From: Lathyrus oleraceus
Taxonomy: Eukaryota; Streptophyta; Magnoliopsida; Fabales; Fabaceae
DNA length: 64,000 bases
NCBI RefSeq assembly: GCF_024323335.1
Contig: NC_066581.1
Location: forward strand, 437,422,238-437,486,237
Direction of reading: 5' to 3'
The stretch's first letter is position 1, and each line of letters opens with the position of its first letter. The notes under the pieces are model-generated. The model was not told the DNA's origin. It was given only the letters and a program-made list of their open reading frames with translations, and did no database searches. Position numbers and translations under genes: made by a program. Positions 45,653 through 57,965 of the stretch are shown here, piece by piece.

Positions 45653-48600
45653 TTAGGCGAAGTATTTCTGGACTGTATCTGAATTCACAGGACGAGTGAA
45701 ATCCTCCCCATCCATAGTTGTGAGCAACAAAGCACCGCCTGAAAAAGCTCTCTTAGCAACGTATGGACCTTCATAGTTTGGAGTCCACTTGCCCCTAGAA
45801 TCGGGCGAGAAAGACAAGACTTTCTTGAGTACGAGGTCACCTTCTCGGAACACGCGAGGCTTGACCTTCTTATGAAAGGCGTTCTTCATCCTTTGTTGAT
45901 ATAACTGACCATGGCACATGGCAGTTAATCTTTTCTCTTCAATCAAATTCAGTTGGTCATACCGACTTTGAACCCATTCAGCCTCAGTCAACTTGGCTTC
46001 CATAAAGACTCTCATTGAGGGGAGCTCGACTTCTACGGGGAGCACAACCTCCATACCATATACAAGGGAGAAAGGGGTTGCCCCTGTTGAAGTGAAGACG
46101 GATGTACGATAGCCATGCAAAGCAAATGGCAGCATCTCATGCCAATCTTTGTACGTAACAACCATCTTTTGAATAATCTTCTTGATGTTCTTGTTAGCAG
46201 CTTCAACAACCTCATTCATCTTGGGTCTATAGGGAGAAGAATTATGATGTGCAATCTTGAACTCGTTACACAGCTCTTTCATCATCTTATTGTTCAAGTT
46301 AGATCCATTATCAGTAATGATCTTGTCTGGCATACCATATCGGCATATGAGTTGGTTCTTGATAAACCTCACAACCACCTGCCTGGTCACATTTTCATAC
46401 GATACCGCTTCAACCCACTTGGTGAAGTAATCAATGGATACGAGAATAAAATGGTGACCATTCGACGCCTTAGGTTCAATCATGCCAATCATGTCAATTC
46501 TCCACATGGAGAAAGGCCATGGTGAGGAAATAACATTCAGAAGTGTCGGGGGAACATGAATCTTATCCGCATAAATCTGACACTTGTGGCATTTCTTCAC
46601 AAACTTGCAGCAGTCAGACTCCATTGTCAGCCAATAGTAGCCTGCTCTCAACATCTTCTTCGCCATAGCATGTCCATTGGAATGAGTACCAAATGAACCC
46701 TCATGGACTTCAGTCATCAACAGGTATGCTTCGTGTCTATCCACGCATCTGAGCAGAACCATGTCAAAATTCCTCTTGTAAAGCACATCACCATTAAGGT
46801 AGAAACTGCAAGATAATCTCCTCAAAATCTTCTTATCTTTAACAGATGCCCCAAGCGGGTAAGTCTGGATTTGAAGGAAACACTTGATATCATAATACCA
46901 TGGCTTATCATCTTTCACCTCCTCAACTGCAAACACGTGAGCTGGTCTATCCAAGCGCATCACGGTAATATTTGGGACTTCATTCCAATAATTGACAGCA
47001 ATCAGTGAAGCAAGCGTAGCGAGAGCATCCGCCATCCAATTCTCATCTCGAGGAATATGATGAAAGTCAACTTTAGTAAAGAAAGTTGAAATCCTCCTAG
47101 CATAATCTCTATATGGGATGAGGCCAGGCTGATTCGTCTCCCATTCACCCTTAATCTGATTAACAACAAGGGCCAAATCGCCATACACATCAAGATGTTT
47201 GATCCTAAGATCAATACATTCTTCCAAACCCATCATACAAGCCTCATACTCCGCCATATTATTTGTGCATTTGAAAGTTAGCCTTGCTGTAAAAGGAAAA
47301 TGTGTGCCTTGAGGAGTAATAATCACTGCCCCAATACCATTTCCATAGTGATTGACAGCGCCATCGAACACCATACCCCATCGGGAACCAGGCTCTGGCC
47401 CTTCTTCGAGCGTAGGCTCATCACAATCTTTCATTTTCAAATACAGAATCTCCTCATCAGGGAAATCATATTGCACAGACTGATAATCTTTAATTGGTTG
47501 ATGCGCCAAATGGTCAGCCAAGATACTACCTTTAATAGCTTTTTGAACTCGATACTCAATATCATACTCAGATAATAACATCTGCAACGAGCAATTCTCC
47601 TAGTTAAGACAGGCTTCTCAAAGATATACTTGATCGGATCCATTTTGGATATCAACCAAGTTGTATGATTCAACATATACTGGCGTAAACGCTTAGCAAC
47701 CCAAGCCAAAACACAACATGTCTTCTCAAGCATTGAGTATCGAGACTCACAGTCGGTGAACTTCTTACTCAAGTAGTATATTGCATATTCTTTCTTTCCT
47801 GATTCATCTTGCTGACCAAGGATACAACCCATGGAATCATCAAGCACAGTCAAGTACATAATTAATGGTCTCCCTTCAACAGGCAGAGACAGAATCAGAG
47901 GCTCAGACAAATACTCTTTGTTACTGTCGAAGGCCTTTTGGCATTCCTCGGTCCAATCATGACGTTGATCTTTCTGTCGGAGCTTGAATATAGGCGCACA
48001 TGTTGCAGTCATGTGGGATATAAACCTCGAAATATAATTCAAGTGGCCAAGAAAACCTCGGATTTGCTTCTCAGTTTTAGGCGCATGCATCTCTTGTATT
48101 GCTTTGACCTTGGCAGGATCAACTTCAATACCTCTCTCGCTGACAATAAAGCCCAATAACTTGCCGGAACGGACTCCAAACGTACACTTGTTAGGATTCA
48201 AACGGAGTTTGTACTTCCTCAAACGCTGAAAAAGCTTCAACAAGTGTTCTACATGTTCAACTTCTGTTTTCGACTTTACAATCATATTATCGACATATAC
48301 CTCAATCTCTTTGTGCATCATGTCATGAAACAAGGTAGTCATAGCACGTTGATACGTGGCTCCAGCGTTCTTCAAACCAAAGGGCATCACTCGATAACAG
48401 AATGTTCCCCAAGGTGTGATGAATGTTGTCTTCTCCACATCCTCGGGTGCCATTTTAATCTGATTATAACCGGAAAATCCGTCCATAAATGAAAAGACAT
48501 TGAATTTAGCCGTATTGTCTACCAACATATCAATGTGTGGTAGAGGGAAATCATCTTTTGGACTAGCTTTATTCAAGTCCCGGTAATCCACACACATTCG

Positions 48601-49111
48601 GACTTTTCCGTCTTTCTTAGGTACAGGCACAATATTGGCCACCCATTGAGGATATGTAGAAGTCACCAGAAACCCCACATCAATTTGCTTCTGAACTTTT
48701 TCTTTAATCTCTACTGCCATATCAGGATGAGTTCTTCTGAGCTTTTTCTTTACAGGCACACACTCAGGCTTCAACGGCAAGAAATGTTGCACGATATCAG
48801 TATCTAGACCAGGCATGTCGTCATACGACCAGGCAAAGACGTCGACATATTCTCGTAGCAAATCAATCAACCCCTTCTTAACAGACTCTTCAAGGAGTGC
48901 CCCAATCTTCACTTCATGAATACAGTCTTCAGACCCCAAGTTGACTGTTTCCAGATTCTCAAGATGCGACTGAATGATCTTCTCTTCGTACTCAAGCAGA
49001 CGGGTAATCTCATAAGGAATCTCTTCAACATCATCTTCTTCTGTCTCAAATACAGGGAACTCAAAGTTGGGAGATGGTGTTGGATCATTATGTTCAATGG
49101 GTTTGATTAAC
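45653..49111 (-). pseudogene. Ogre B pol exon 2: RT, dual RNase H, integrase
   Basis: The frame opens at the splice acceptor (LIKPIEHNDP). RT has MDGFSGYNQI and YRVMPFGLKNAGATYQ, but the catalytic YVDD is YVDN near 48290. A first, connection-like RNase H follows, then after a 1-bp deletion near 47585 the frame shifts. The rest is intact to 45653. The second, archaeal-like RNase H has VFDGAVNHYG, MAEYEAC, VYGDLALV and ADALATLA with all acidic residues. Integrase has an HHCC-like zinc region and the DDE residues in WRIDMIG, ITDNGSN and VVEAANK. Dual RNase H is a Tat/Ogre trait. The active-site change and frameshift make RT inactive. Confidence 0.9.
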
Positions 49112-49384
49112 CTGCATAATGATTTTGAGTATAAAAGAGATTTCAGAATTCAAACAAGGAAAATCATTATGCAGATGGAAAATTGATTTTATTCTCTTTT
49201 TTAGGGTTTTTTGGTGATCAGCAATTTCATGCAAAAAGCAAAAAGAAAAAAAATAATTTGAGAAAACAAATATTTAACATGCGATTATTGAATGAATATC
49301 TTGTATTAATCAATTATGCCAACAATGTCTTCACATCTCCTTTTGGAATGGGAGAAAGGTTTTTAAACAAAATGAACATATTAC
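49112..49384 (-). other. Predicted intron between protease and pol in Ogre B
   Basis: Donor TCAAC|GTAATATG at 49385/49384 and acceptor TTATGCAG|GTTAATC at 49112/49111 give 273 bp. A polypyrimidine-rich tract precedes the acceptor. The joined frame is HKST-LIKPIEH. Unspliced RNA meets the stop TAA right after the donor, so gag-pro would end there. Confidence 0.75.
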
Positions 49385-52300
49385 GTTGACTTATGGATAA
49401 CTGTTGGAACATCAACGGCGACCCAATTATTGCAGATTCCTCCAGGTATGACAAAGTTGCCAAGGTCTTCCTCTTCATCTTCTTCAATGACGGCAACAGC
49501 TTCTTGATCTTCATCGGTGTGGATGAAACCTCCACTCTGAAACAGCCCAAGATCATTAGAAACACCGGAAGAATACCCTATACCAGCCCAGGATTTATTA
49601 TCTTCCACCTTTATCATTTTCCCCAAACCATTAGTTGCACCATGTCAATGGCCAACTTCACGTCATTATAGGAGACAAATGAAGAAAGTCCTTTCCTAGA
49701 AGGCTCGGCAATAGATAAGGCTTGGAACAGAGTTCCAACCTCATCCTCAGCATCGATGTAGGAAAAGGAAGATAAATGGCTGACCAAGAGAGCCTTTTCT
49801 CCCCCTATCACCACCAACTTTTTGTTGTTAACGAACTTCAACTTTTGGTGTAGGGTGGATGTCACAACACCTGCCTCGTGAATCCATGGTCACCAAGCAA
49901 ACAGTTGTATGACGAATGTATGTCCATAACTTGGAAAGTGATCTGGAAATCACTATGTCCAATCTTGATCAGGAGGTCTAATTCACCGATCACGGTCTTG
50001 CGCGATCCATCAAAAGCTTTTACTACCACTCCACTCTACATCATGGGAGGCCCCTGATATGAAAGCTTGGCGAGAGTGGACTTTGGCAATACATTAAGTG
50101 ATGACCCTGTGTCCACCAACATATTGGACAGGGCATCGTTTTTACAGTTCATAGAGATATGTAAGGCCAAATTATGGTCTTTTCCCTCCTCGGGAAGATC
50201 ATCATCACAGAAGCTCAAATTGTTGCAGGCATATTTGCAACAATGTTATCAAACTGTTCAATCGTGACATCGTGATCCACGTATGCCACGTCCAACACCC
50301 TCTGCAATGCTTCGCGGTGTGGTTCTGAATTCATCAACAAAGATATGGCATATATCTTTGATGGAGTTTGAAGCAACTGCTCCACAACATTGTACTCACT
50401 CCTGTTGATGAGCCTCAACATCTCATCACCATCCTCTTTTGACATGCCAGACTGGCCAACCAGGATAGGATCTTTAACAAATTTGACAACAACAGGGTCA
50501 ACACCCTTCACAACAGGAATAGAATGATTTGAAGAAGAAGTCCGCACGGGACCAGCAGGATTAACAATATCTTTCTTCACGACGTCTTCTTGGATTTCGG
50601 CTGAGCCGAGAAACACGACCACTACGGGTCACTCCACTAACATCAGAAATGCTTACAACGGAGGTTGAGGGCAACGACGCCTCCTTCCCATCTTCCAGCA
50701 TAACAATATTATAACGGTACAAAACTGCTTTGTCTGACACATACGGGATAGGGCCCGTTGGCTTGATCACAAGAGTTGGCACCACTTTCTTCTTGCTGCC
50801 ATCATACTTAATGAGAACAGGATCAGGAATTTTGAACACTGGGGTGATAACATCAACTTCATCCTCATTACGATTTTGAAGTATCTCAATCATCCCTTGG
50901 TCTAGCATCTCTTAGATGTCTCTTCTTACTTTGCGGCATCCTCTTTCATTGATAGTGCACACCTGGCACCTATCATGATCATGCTCATAGTGATTGTGCT
51001 CACACAACAGCCTATGCATCTCTACTAAGGACTGCCTTATGTCATTCACATAGAGGACTTTGTATTTGCCAGGGCACCCCTGAACCATATCGATAGCTGC
51101 CTTCCCATGCTCGGGCAATGGGTTCTTCTTCACATTCGCGCCTACATCCTCAAAGAATTGTATCCCACTCCTCACAAGGTCTTGCACCTTGGTCTTCAAC
51201 GGAAAGCAATTCTCCACGTCATATCCGGGAGCACCGGAATGATACACACAGTGAAGTCCGAGCTTGCACCACCATTGAGGATTGGCTGGCACAACAGGAG
51301 GTCTCGTGGAGTTATCAACTTCCTATCGATCAAGGAAGGATAAAGTTCAGCATAGGTCATAGGAATCGGGTCAAAAGTCACCCTATTCCTCTCATAGTTG
51401 CTGGTGTTGTTGTTGTTGTTGTTGCGAGGCTGGTAAGCCTGTTGTTGTTGATGATGTTGTTGTTGTGGTTGTTGAACTTCTTTGAAAGCAGGTGCTATAT
51501 GAACCACCTGGTGTTGGTTAACAGCTGGTCGGACTTCTTTCCTCCTCACAGAGGGTCTTCTCTTGATATGGGAAGAAACAGCATGAGTCTCCCCTTCCTT
51601 CTTCCTGGAAAATCCTCCATACTTCTTTGTCGAATTATCATCAAGGGACAACCATCCTTCTCAAACTCCCTCTTCTAGCCTCATCCCCATATTTACCATT
51701 TCGGTAAAGTCCGAGGGAGCACTAGCAATCATACGCTCATAGTAGAAAGAGCTCAAAGTATTCAGAAAGATCTTTGTCATCTCCTTCTCCTCCAAGGGTG
51801 GCACTATCTGAGCTGCCAATTCCCTCCACCTCTGGGCGTATTCCTTGAAGGTTTCTTTTTCTTTTTGGGACATTTCCCTCAATTGATCTCTGTCCGGAGC
51901 CATATCCACGTTGTATTTATATTGTTTCACAAAAGCCTCTCCTAGATCACTGAAAGTACGGATGCTTGCACTTTCTAGCCCCATATACCAACGGAGCACA
52001 GCACTTGTCAGGCTATACTGAAAGTAGTGAATCAGCAGTTGATCATTATCTGTTTGGGTCGACATCTTGCAGGCATACATCACAAGATGACTGAGTGGAC
52101 ACGTGTTTCCATTGTAGTTCTCAAAGTCAGGCACTTTGAATTTGACTGGGATCTTCACGTTGGGCACCAAGCACAGTTCAACAACACTCTTCCCAAATAG
52201 ATCTTTGCCTCTCAGTGTTTTTAGTTCCTTGCACAGCTCAAGGAATTGATCCTTCATCTCATCCATCTTTTCATACACTTCCGGGCCCTCAGATGGATCG

Positions 52301-52644
52301 GAGTGATATATGGTGTCATCAACGCACGGCAAAGTGTGCACAACGGGAGGTGGCACGGACATGACCGTGCTAGATGCTGGCATAGAAGCAAAAGTGGGAG
52401 CGAAACCATCTGGCACGAAATTAGATGGCATTCCCTAAGGGAATCCAGCAGGCAGACTAGGAGCGAAATGGGCGGTGGTAGCAGGCACTGTTGAGGTAAC
52501 CACTTTAGAGATGACTGTCCTCGCGAGAGGAGTTGCAGGAGTTGGAAAAGCTTGACTTTGCGCAACAAGGACTGACTCCATCATGGCAGTCAGCCTGACA
52601 ATCTCCTCTTTCAGATCTCTGTTCTCTTGCTCAAGGTGTTCCAT
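49385..52644 (-). pseudogene. Ogre B gag-protease (exon 1), degenerate
   Basis: I choose ATG 52644 (MEHLEQEN) to match A; an in-frame ATG at 52713 is possible. Gag keeps LVPNVKIPVKFKVPDFENY, LRWYMGLESASIR, the Gln/Asn-rich linker and CVYHSGAPGYDVENC. Protease has LVDTGSSLNVLP near 50110. Breaks seen: TAG at 52435-52437 (Trp in A), TGA near 51660, a frameshift near 51297, a stop after KVRRDI at ~50912, a frameshift in 50622-50561, and more damage through the protease (49866-50036). The 3' end (VDVPTVIHKST) is intact up to the intron donor. Confidence 0.85.
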
Positions 52645-52978
52645 GATCTTCTGATTATTTTCTCGGGTGTTGTACCGGTGCGTCAGCTTGTCTTCAAAAT
52701 AAGTGAAGAGCAAAGAGTTAGACCACCGTATCAGGAGCTCAGAACCAAAACCTACTTATGCATATGATGCATGCAATGCTCGTGCTTATGATTTTTTTTA
52801 TCAGAGGAACTTTATAAAGATCTATTTGCAAATGTTTGAAAATATTGAACTTTTTAAGACATATATGGAACACTCATAGCAATATAATATTTGGAATTTT
52901 TTTACACCAAAGAAGTAGTACAATCTTGGTAACCAAATATAATACAAGAGAAAAGGAGGATAAACATCCTATGGATCC
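52645..52978 (-). other. Spacer between ORF1 and gag in Ogre B
   Basis: A/T-rich, 334 bp, with the possible 23-codon upstream extension of gag (52713-52645). Otherwise nothing seen. Confidence 0.55.
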
Positions 52979-54429
52979 CTAGAAACAATCGTCCAAAGCC
53001 TTTGAGATCGGAAGATACGTCGCACGAAGCCTCTTCACCTCTCTCTCATAAGTTGCTTCCATGTCGGCCTTCTCCTTAGCGAGCTGATCATATCTCTTTT
53101 TCCAAAACCGAGACGAGTGAGGAAGGAGAGAAGTAACCACATCATCGGGTTCATCAATAACCTGATGCTCTAGAAATTCTATCATCGCATCCTTATCCTT
53201 AAGCTGCTGAAGAAGCTCCTCACGCTCACGAACCCAAGCACGCTAACGGTCTTCGTCTCTCAACTCGTATACACCTTGATTAGGGAGGGTTGAAGGCCCA
53301 ACCATAATCATAGGGGTAGGTCTCGGATATTCGTACGGCATGCGGTACTCGAGGGCTCTCTTCCTTACCCAAGAAGTGTAAGGTTCCAAAGCAACACAAT
53401 TCTTCGGACCAAGCTCATTCCTCCATTTCCTATGAACCTTGTGCCAGGCGCGGACCGTCCTATCCTTCAAGTTTTGGGGATCTTTACGCTCTTGAAAGAA
53501 TAAGCCTTCCAACGAAATGTTGTTAGGTTTATCCTTTAAGGGGAACCCAAGCTGGCGGCGAGCCAAAGCGGGGTTGTAGTTAATTCCACCATATGTACCA
53601 AGAAGAGGTACATTGGAGAACTCACCACAAGATTCAATAATCTGAACACCATCATAAACACGATTGTACCAAAAGATATCATCATTAGTGAGAGACATAA
53701 GTCTCGTGGACCACCGTAGACATCCTTTGTTCTCCTTGAAGGCAAGCGTCTGAGGCAAGTGCGAAATAAACCACTTGTACAACAGAGGCAGACATCACAC
53801 AATGGAACCACCTCCCTTTGCATTCCTCATATGCAAAAGGATATAAGTGTCACCCAACAGAGTCGGAACAAGATTAAGAGAAGAGAAAGTCCTAATAGCG
53901 TTCACATCCACGAAATTGTCGATGTTGGGAAACAACACTAGCCGTAGATGAGGAGTAAAAATATGGCTTCAAAAGCTTCCTTACTCATGGCCTTCCCAAA
54001 TAAGGTAGCTTTGGCAATCAGAAAATCAGACGGGACACCTTGAATTCCACCCTTGGTAGTCATATTGGCAACAATGTCAGATACCTCCATGTGAAGCATA
54101 TCAGTAATCTCTTGGGAAGACGGAATCTTCTCCAAACCACTGAACGACAATTGGTCAAGAATATGTATACCCACATGATAAGCATACTCCTCTAATGTAG
54201 GCAAAAGCTGGAAATCCAGAAAAGTGAAGCACCGATACAAAGGATCGTAGAACTGCACCAACACACTCATCATACCCTCATCCACCTTAGTAGAAAGAAT
54301 AGATATAAGCTTCCCATGGCAAGCTTTGAACTCCAAGGGCTCTAATACATAAGATGTCAGACGCCTTAACTCTTTCAAGTCGGGTTGTCTGAAACTGTAC
54401 TTCTTCGTATTCCTTCTTTGCTTATCCAT
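52979..54429 (-). pseudogene. Ogre B ORF1, degenerate
   Basis: It runs from ATG 54429 (MDKQRRNTKKYSF) to the stop at 52979 (ALDDCF). A 1-bp deletion near 53942 shifts the frame after LLLIYG, and TGA near 53796 and TAG at 53243-53245 add stops. A keeps Cys and Ser codons at the two stop sites. The protein has the same conserved middle (RWSTRLMSLTNDDI, RRQLGFPLKDKPNN) and C-terminal coiled coil as A. ORF1 function is unknown. By recollection it resembles plant entries with a DUF7745-type domain; a profile search would settle this. Confidence 0.85.
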
Positions 54430-55321
54430 GTATCAAAATTTGCAAATGGACCTCTTAAGTTCCTTGTAAAATATTTATTGTTGATGACATGAATACGGAT
54501 GAATGCATGGATACAACAAACACACTCAAGGATCAAGCAAGTCACACCGCACAAAGGTCACGGGATGGCTCAAGTCATCGTCAATATCAATCATCCATTT
54601 TGGTGGATTATGGTTTACACCTTATCAACACCCAAGTTCCATTGATATTGAGGATATACGAGAACGGATCGATCACGAATCACGGGTTTGTTGTAAGTCA
54701 CGAGCATGGAGTCTCGGTTAAGAACCACCCAACGGGAGTGTACTATGGTTAAACCTGACAATCATGTTCTAAAATGTTCCCATAGTCATCATCCTATCTT
54801 TCAGATATTTCGGATAAAACGACTACTCGTCTTCCAAAAATATTCTCAAGAGGGACTCTTATGAGTGTAGTATCATGTAACAATCGTATCAAGTCTTACA
54901 CTTGAACGACCTTCGCACTACGTCCTAAAATATGCCAAGATGGGCTAGGTATCTAAGGTCCTTGGCTTCTAGGGCTCATATTGGAAAGATTAATGCCTAA
55001 CCACGACTACTCGTGTGACATTAGTGATCCCAATAAAAACCTCCACCAAGTGAATGGACTTGCAAATTAACTTGTTAAGGAATAACTCCACACAAGTCAA
55101 CAAGATTATGCCATTCTCCTATCATAAGTGCACTCGAGTTTGGGTATAGAACTCATCTCACAGGAAACCACCAAGCATACAAGCAATTAATATATCAAGC
55201 AATTCATACATTACAAACAATACATTCATCCTAAATTTGCACAAAAATATGTCACAAATAAATATAAACATACAACTCATATAAGCAAAAAGTAGGCTAA
55301 ACCCACGACAACAATAAGCGC
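54430..55321 (-). other. 5' leader of Ogre B
   Basis: About 0.9 kb between PBS and ORF1, without a sense gene. It holds the conserved block (54586-54649) and the blocks AAGTCACGAGCATGGAGTCT (near 54694) and CGCACTACGTCCTAAAA (near 54913). A plus-strand frame at 54489-54752 parallels one in A. Confidence 0.65.
54586..54649. promoter_or_regulatory. Conserved leader block in Ogre B
   Basis: Counterpart of 17653-17716 (A) and 25951-26015 (C), nearly identical in all three. Function unknown. Confidence 0.5.
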
Positions 55322-55339
55322 TCCCTAGCAGAGTCGCCA
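55322..55339 (-). other. Primer binding site of Ogre B
   Basis: On the minus strand TGGCGACTCTGCTAGGGA follows 6 bases after the LTR end at 55346. It matches C's PBS except for two bases (C for T, A for G). tRNA-Arg is expected from knowledge of Ogre. Confidence 0.8.
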
Positions 55340-55345
55340 CTTTTC

Positions 55346-57965
55346 TGTAGCGGGGTTTTCGTTACCTTTAGGTTTATTGACTAAACCAAAAGTCAACATA
55401 CAATTCGAGTCGCCACCGCACTTTTATTTGTCCAAAGGAAAGGCTAAAAAGCGAACAAAAGGCAAGTAAGAAATTTTTCAAATCAAAAACTAATTAAAAT
55501 GTCAGAGATCTAGGTAAGGGGGTTGGTTATGAAATGGGAAGGTTTTACGCACCCAAAACATCCTTAGTACTCTAAGGGGACCCTTTTTGCAAATATGTGT
55601 TGTAGGTTGGTATTTGTGAAAAGATTTTCAAAAGATTGGGGGGATGAGAAGAGAATAGATTATATTTAAAAAAATTGTTGTTTGAATGGATGAACCCATT
55701 GCCTACGGACCATCACAAAGGAGGATCAAAACCTTGTAGTTCAGGGTAAAAAATCTCAAAGATTGGTGAATTGATTTTAATCAAGATCCTTAAGGTCTTT
55801 TGTTATCAAAGGGAGAAAACTCAACCTAAACCAACAATCCACCATGTGAGGAAGACTTCAACATGCTAGTGAGGGGTTAACCCTATAATAAGCATGGAAG
55901 GCTTATAATCCAACACTAAGGATGAGGTGATATTTATATCAACCACTATGATAACTCAAACCTATGACTAATGTTTTATGAAAAGGTTTTAATAAATGGT
56001 CATTGGAACCACAAAACAACTTGAAGTGGGTTATATTTACAAATTAAGTTTATTTACAAAATGAAGTCAAAGTGGGATTAACATTTATTCACAATGCGTA
56101 TTGATGAAAATGATTTGGAAAAAGTCAAAGGCTTAAGGCCTAGGTTTCTAATTTGAAACAAAGTCAAAGTTTTGAAAATGATTTTTGGCTTGGTTAGAGT
56201 GGGGAGAAGAGAAGAAGGGCTATTCCTAAAGAAAACAAAGATAAGAGGGGAAAGATAAAACCCTTGGAGTTCCTTTTCTTGGAGTCATAGAGATGACTCA
56301 AGATGCTCCTTTCCTTTGGACTTATCACACAAAGAAGAAATAAATAAATTGAATTTAAGCTTCTAGGATCTCCACTTGGATTGGCTCTTAACTTGGATAG
56401 TCATGACAATGGTCCTCTTTTCATAATATCAAGATGGGATCCCTATCACACACAAGCAAACATCAAAAAGTTCACAACACAATAAAGGGAATGGACAAAG
56501 AAAAAGTTTGGAGGAGAAGTCCTTTTGAGGTCAACTTTGAATTTTAGCATTCTAAAGGCATGAGGCCTAGTTGCTCTTCAACAAATTTGCATTCTAAAGG
56601 CATGAGGCCTAGTTGCTCTTGAACTCCTTTAAGCATGGGTAAATCCTAGTTCTAAGTCCTTTCTCCTTTTGCATTTGGTTCACATCAAACAAACACAAAC
56701 AACACAAAATAGAAATATATTTATATATAATAATGGGCTCAAATGAGCAAAAGGAGAATGACATAAGCATAAAATATGTGCTCAAGTGAGCAAAGATGAA
56801 AATTAATATGAATAATGAGCAATAAATAAATGACAATAAAAGTAAATGGCAAGAAATTAACAACTCAAATTAAAGTTAGTAGTTAGTAACGTTATGTTAG
56901 CTTGTCATGAGACAATGTAGCGCTATGTTAAGCAATCGTAAGTGGACTAATGTAGTAGTCACACCTATCTAAGGCCGGTCAATAAGAATATAGACAAAGA
57001 ACACATGTTAGACATCATGACTAGTAAGCCAAGCTCCATAAACTTGCCATGCCAAACAAAAAGGGAAGGGCCTTGTATTGACTTTTGGTTATTTGCTTGA
57101 CCAAGAAGCAACCTATCTTTGACACAAAATAACTCACTTGATCTTGGATAAAGTTGAGTTTGGTTTGGATCAAAGAAGGTTAAACTTCCCATTTGTCAAG
57201 ACCAACCTCAAGACTTTAACTCATTGGCCATTGATGAAAAGAAAGGGATGAAGATGAAAGGGAGGGGTAAGAAGTCAACAAACAATCCCAATTGATCAAG
57301 GGATAACTCATCCTTGATCAAATTCATTCATCTTTCTAAGTGATGATCCATAAGGACTTTCAAACCACAAGATCCAATGAATTTGATCAAAGTTGAATCA
57401 ATTCAACCTCAATCAACACCAAACAGAAGAGAAATCAATATAAAAAGTCAATAAGTCAATGATACTTTTTTGGCATTTTTTGAATTAAAATAAAATGCAA
57501 ATAAAAAATAAACAAACCAAAAGGAACCTCAAATTTAATTCAAAGCAACTTCAAAAAGTCCAATTAAATTCTCATAGGTTCAACATAGTCAAACAAACTT
57601 TGACTAATTTTCTCACAAATTTTTGAAATCAGAAAGTAATTAAAAAACAATTAAAAATAGCACAATATGAATTAAAATCTCAAATAATCTCAAAACAATC
57701 AAGAAATTATTGAGACTATTTTTCATTAACTTATCATGATCTATAGATGCTATGAAAATATTTTTGGATTTTTTAAAAGTCAGAAAGTATTTTAAAATGA
57801 ATTAAAACCATTAAAAACCAAGTAATTCATAAAAAATATCAAATGAAGTCACAAAAATAATTATAAATCATAATATGGAACTAGATTTTTCAAGAAATTT
57901 TTTGGAATTGGTCTCATATTTTTCTGACTTCAAATGAATTTTTAATGAATTTTTGAAAATAAAAG
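55346..57965 (-). mobile_element. 5' LTR of Ogre B, interrupted by E
   Basis: It starts (plus) TGTAGCGGGG and aligns with 37287-39916 of the 3' LTR, then stops at AAAAG where E begins. It lacks the 35-bp terminal duplication and one 10-bp CAATTAAAAA unit of the 3' LTR. The missing U3 part, with the promoter that would drive B, should lie beyond E outside the window. No gene is supported. Confidence 0.9.

Larger units (their letters stand above)
37252..57965 (-). mobile_element. Ogre-type retrotransposon B (most complete copy)
   Basis: Minus-strand order: 5' LTR (55346-57965, interrupted by E), PBS, leader, ORF1, gag-pro, intron, RT, two RNase H domains, integrase, a 3.4-kb 3' UTR, PPT and a 5.0-kb 3' LTR (37252-42249). 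The internal region is 13.1 kb. With the missing ~2.4 kb of 5' LTR the element would be ~23 kb, the usual Ogre size. The two LTRs differ by ~3% over the first ~690 bp I compared. ORF1 and gag-pro are heavily damaged; pol exon 2 has a single frameshift. Confidence 0.9.

Noticed and set aside
46115..46525. Plus-strand frame of 136 codons opposite integrase
   Set aside because: Shadow of the conserved integrase frame on the minus strand.
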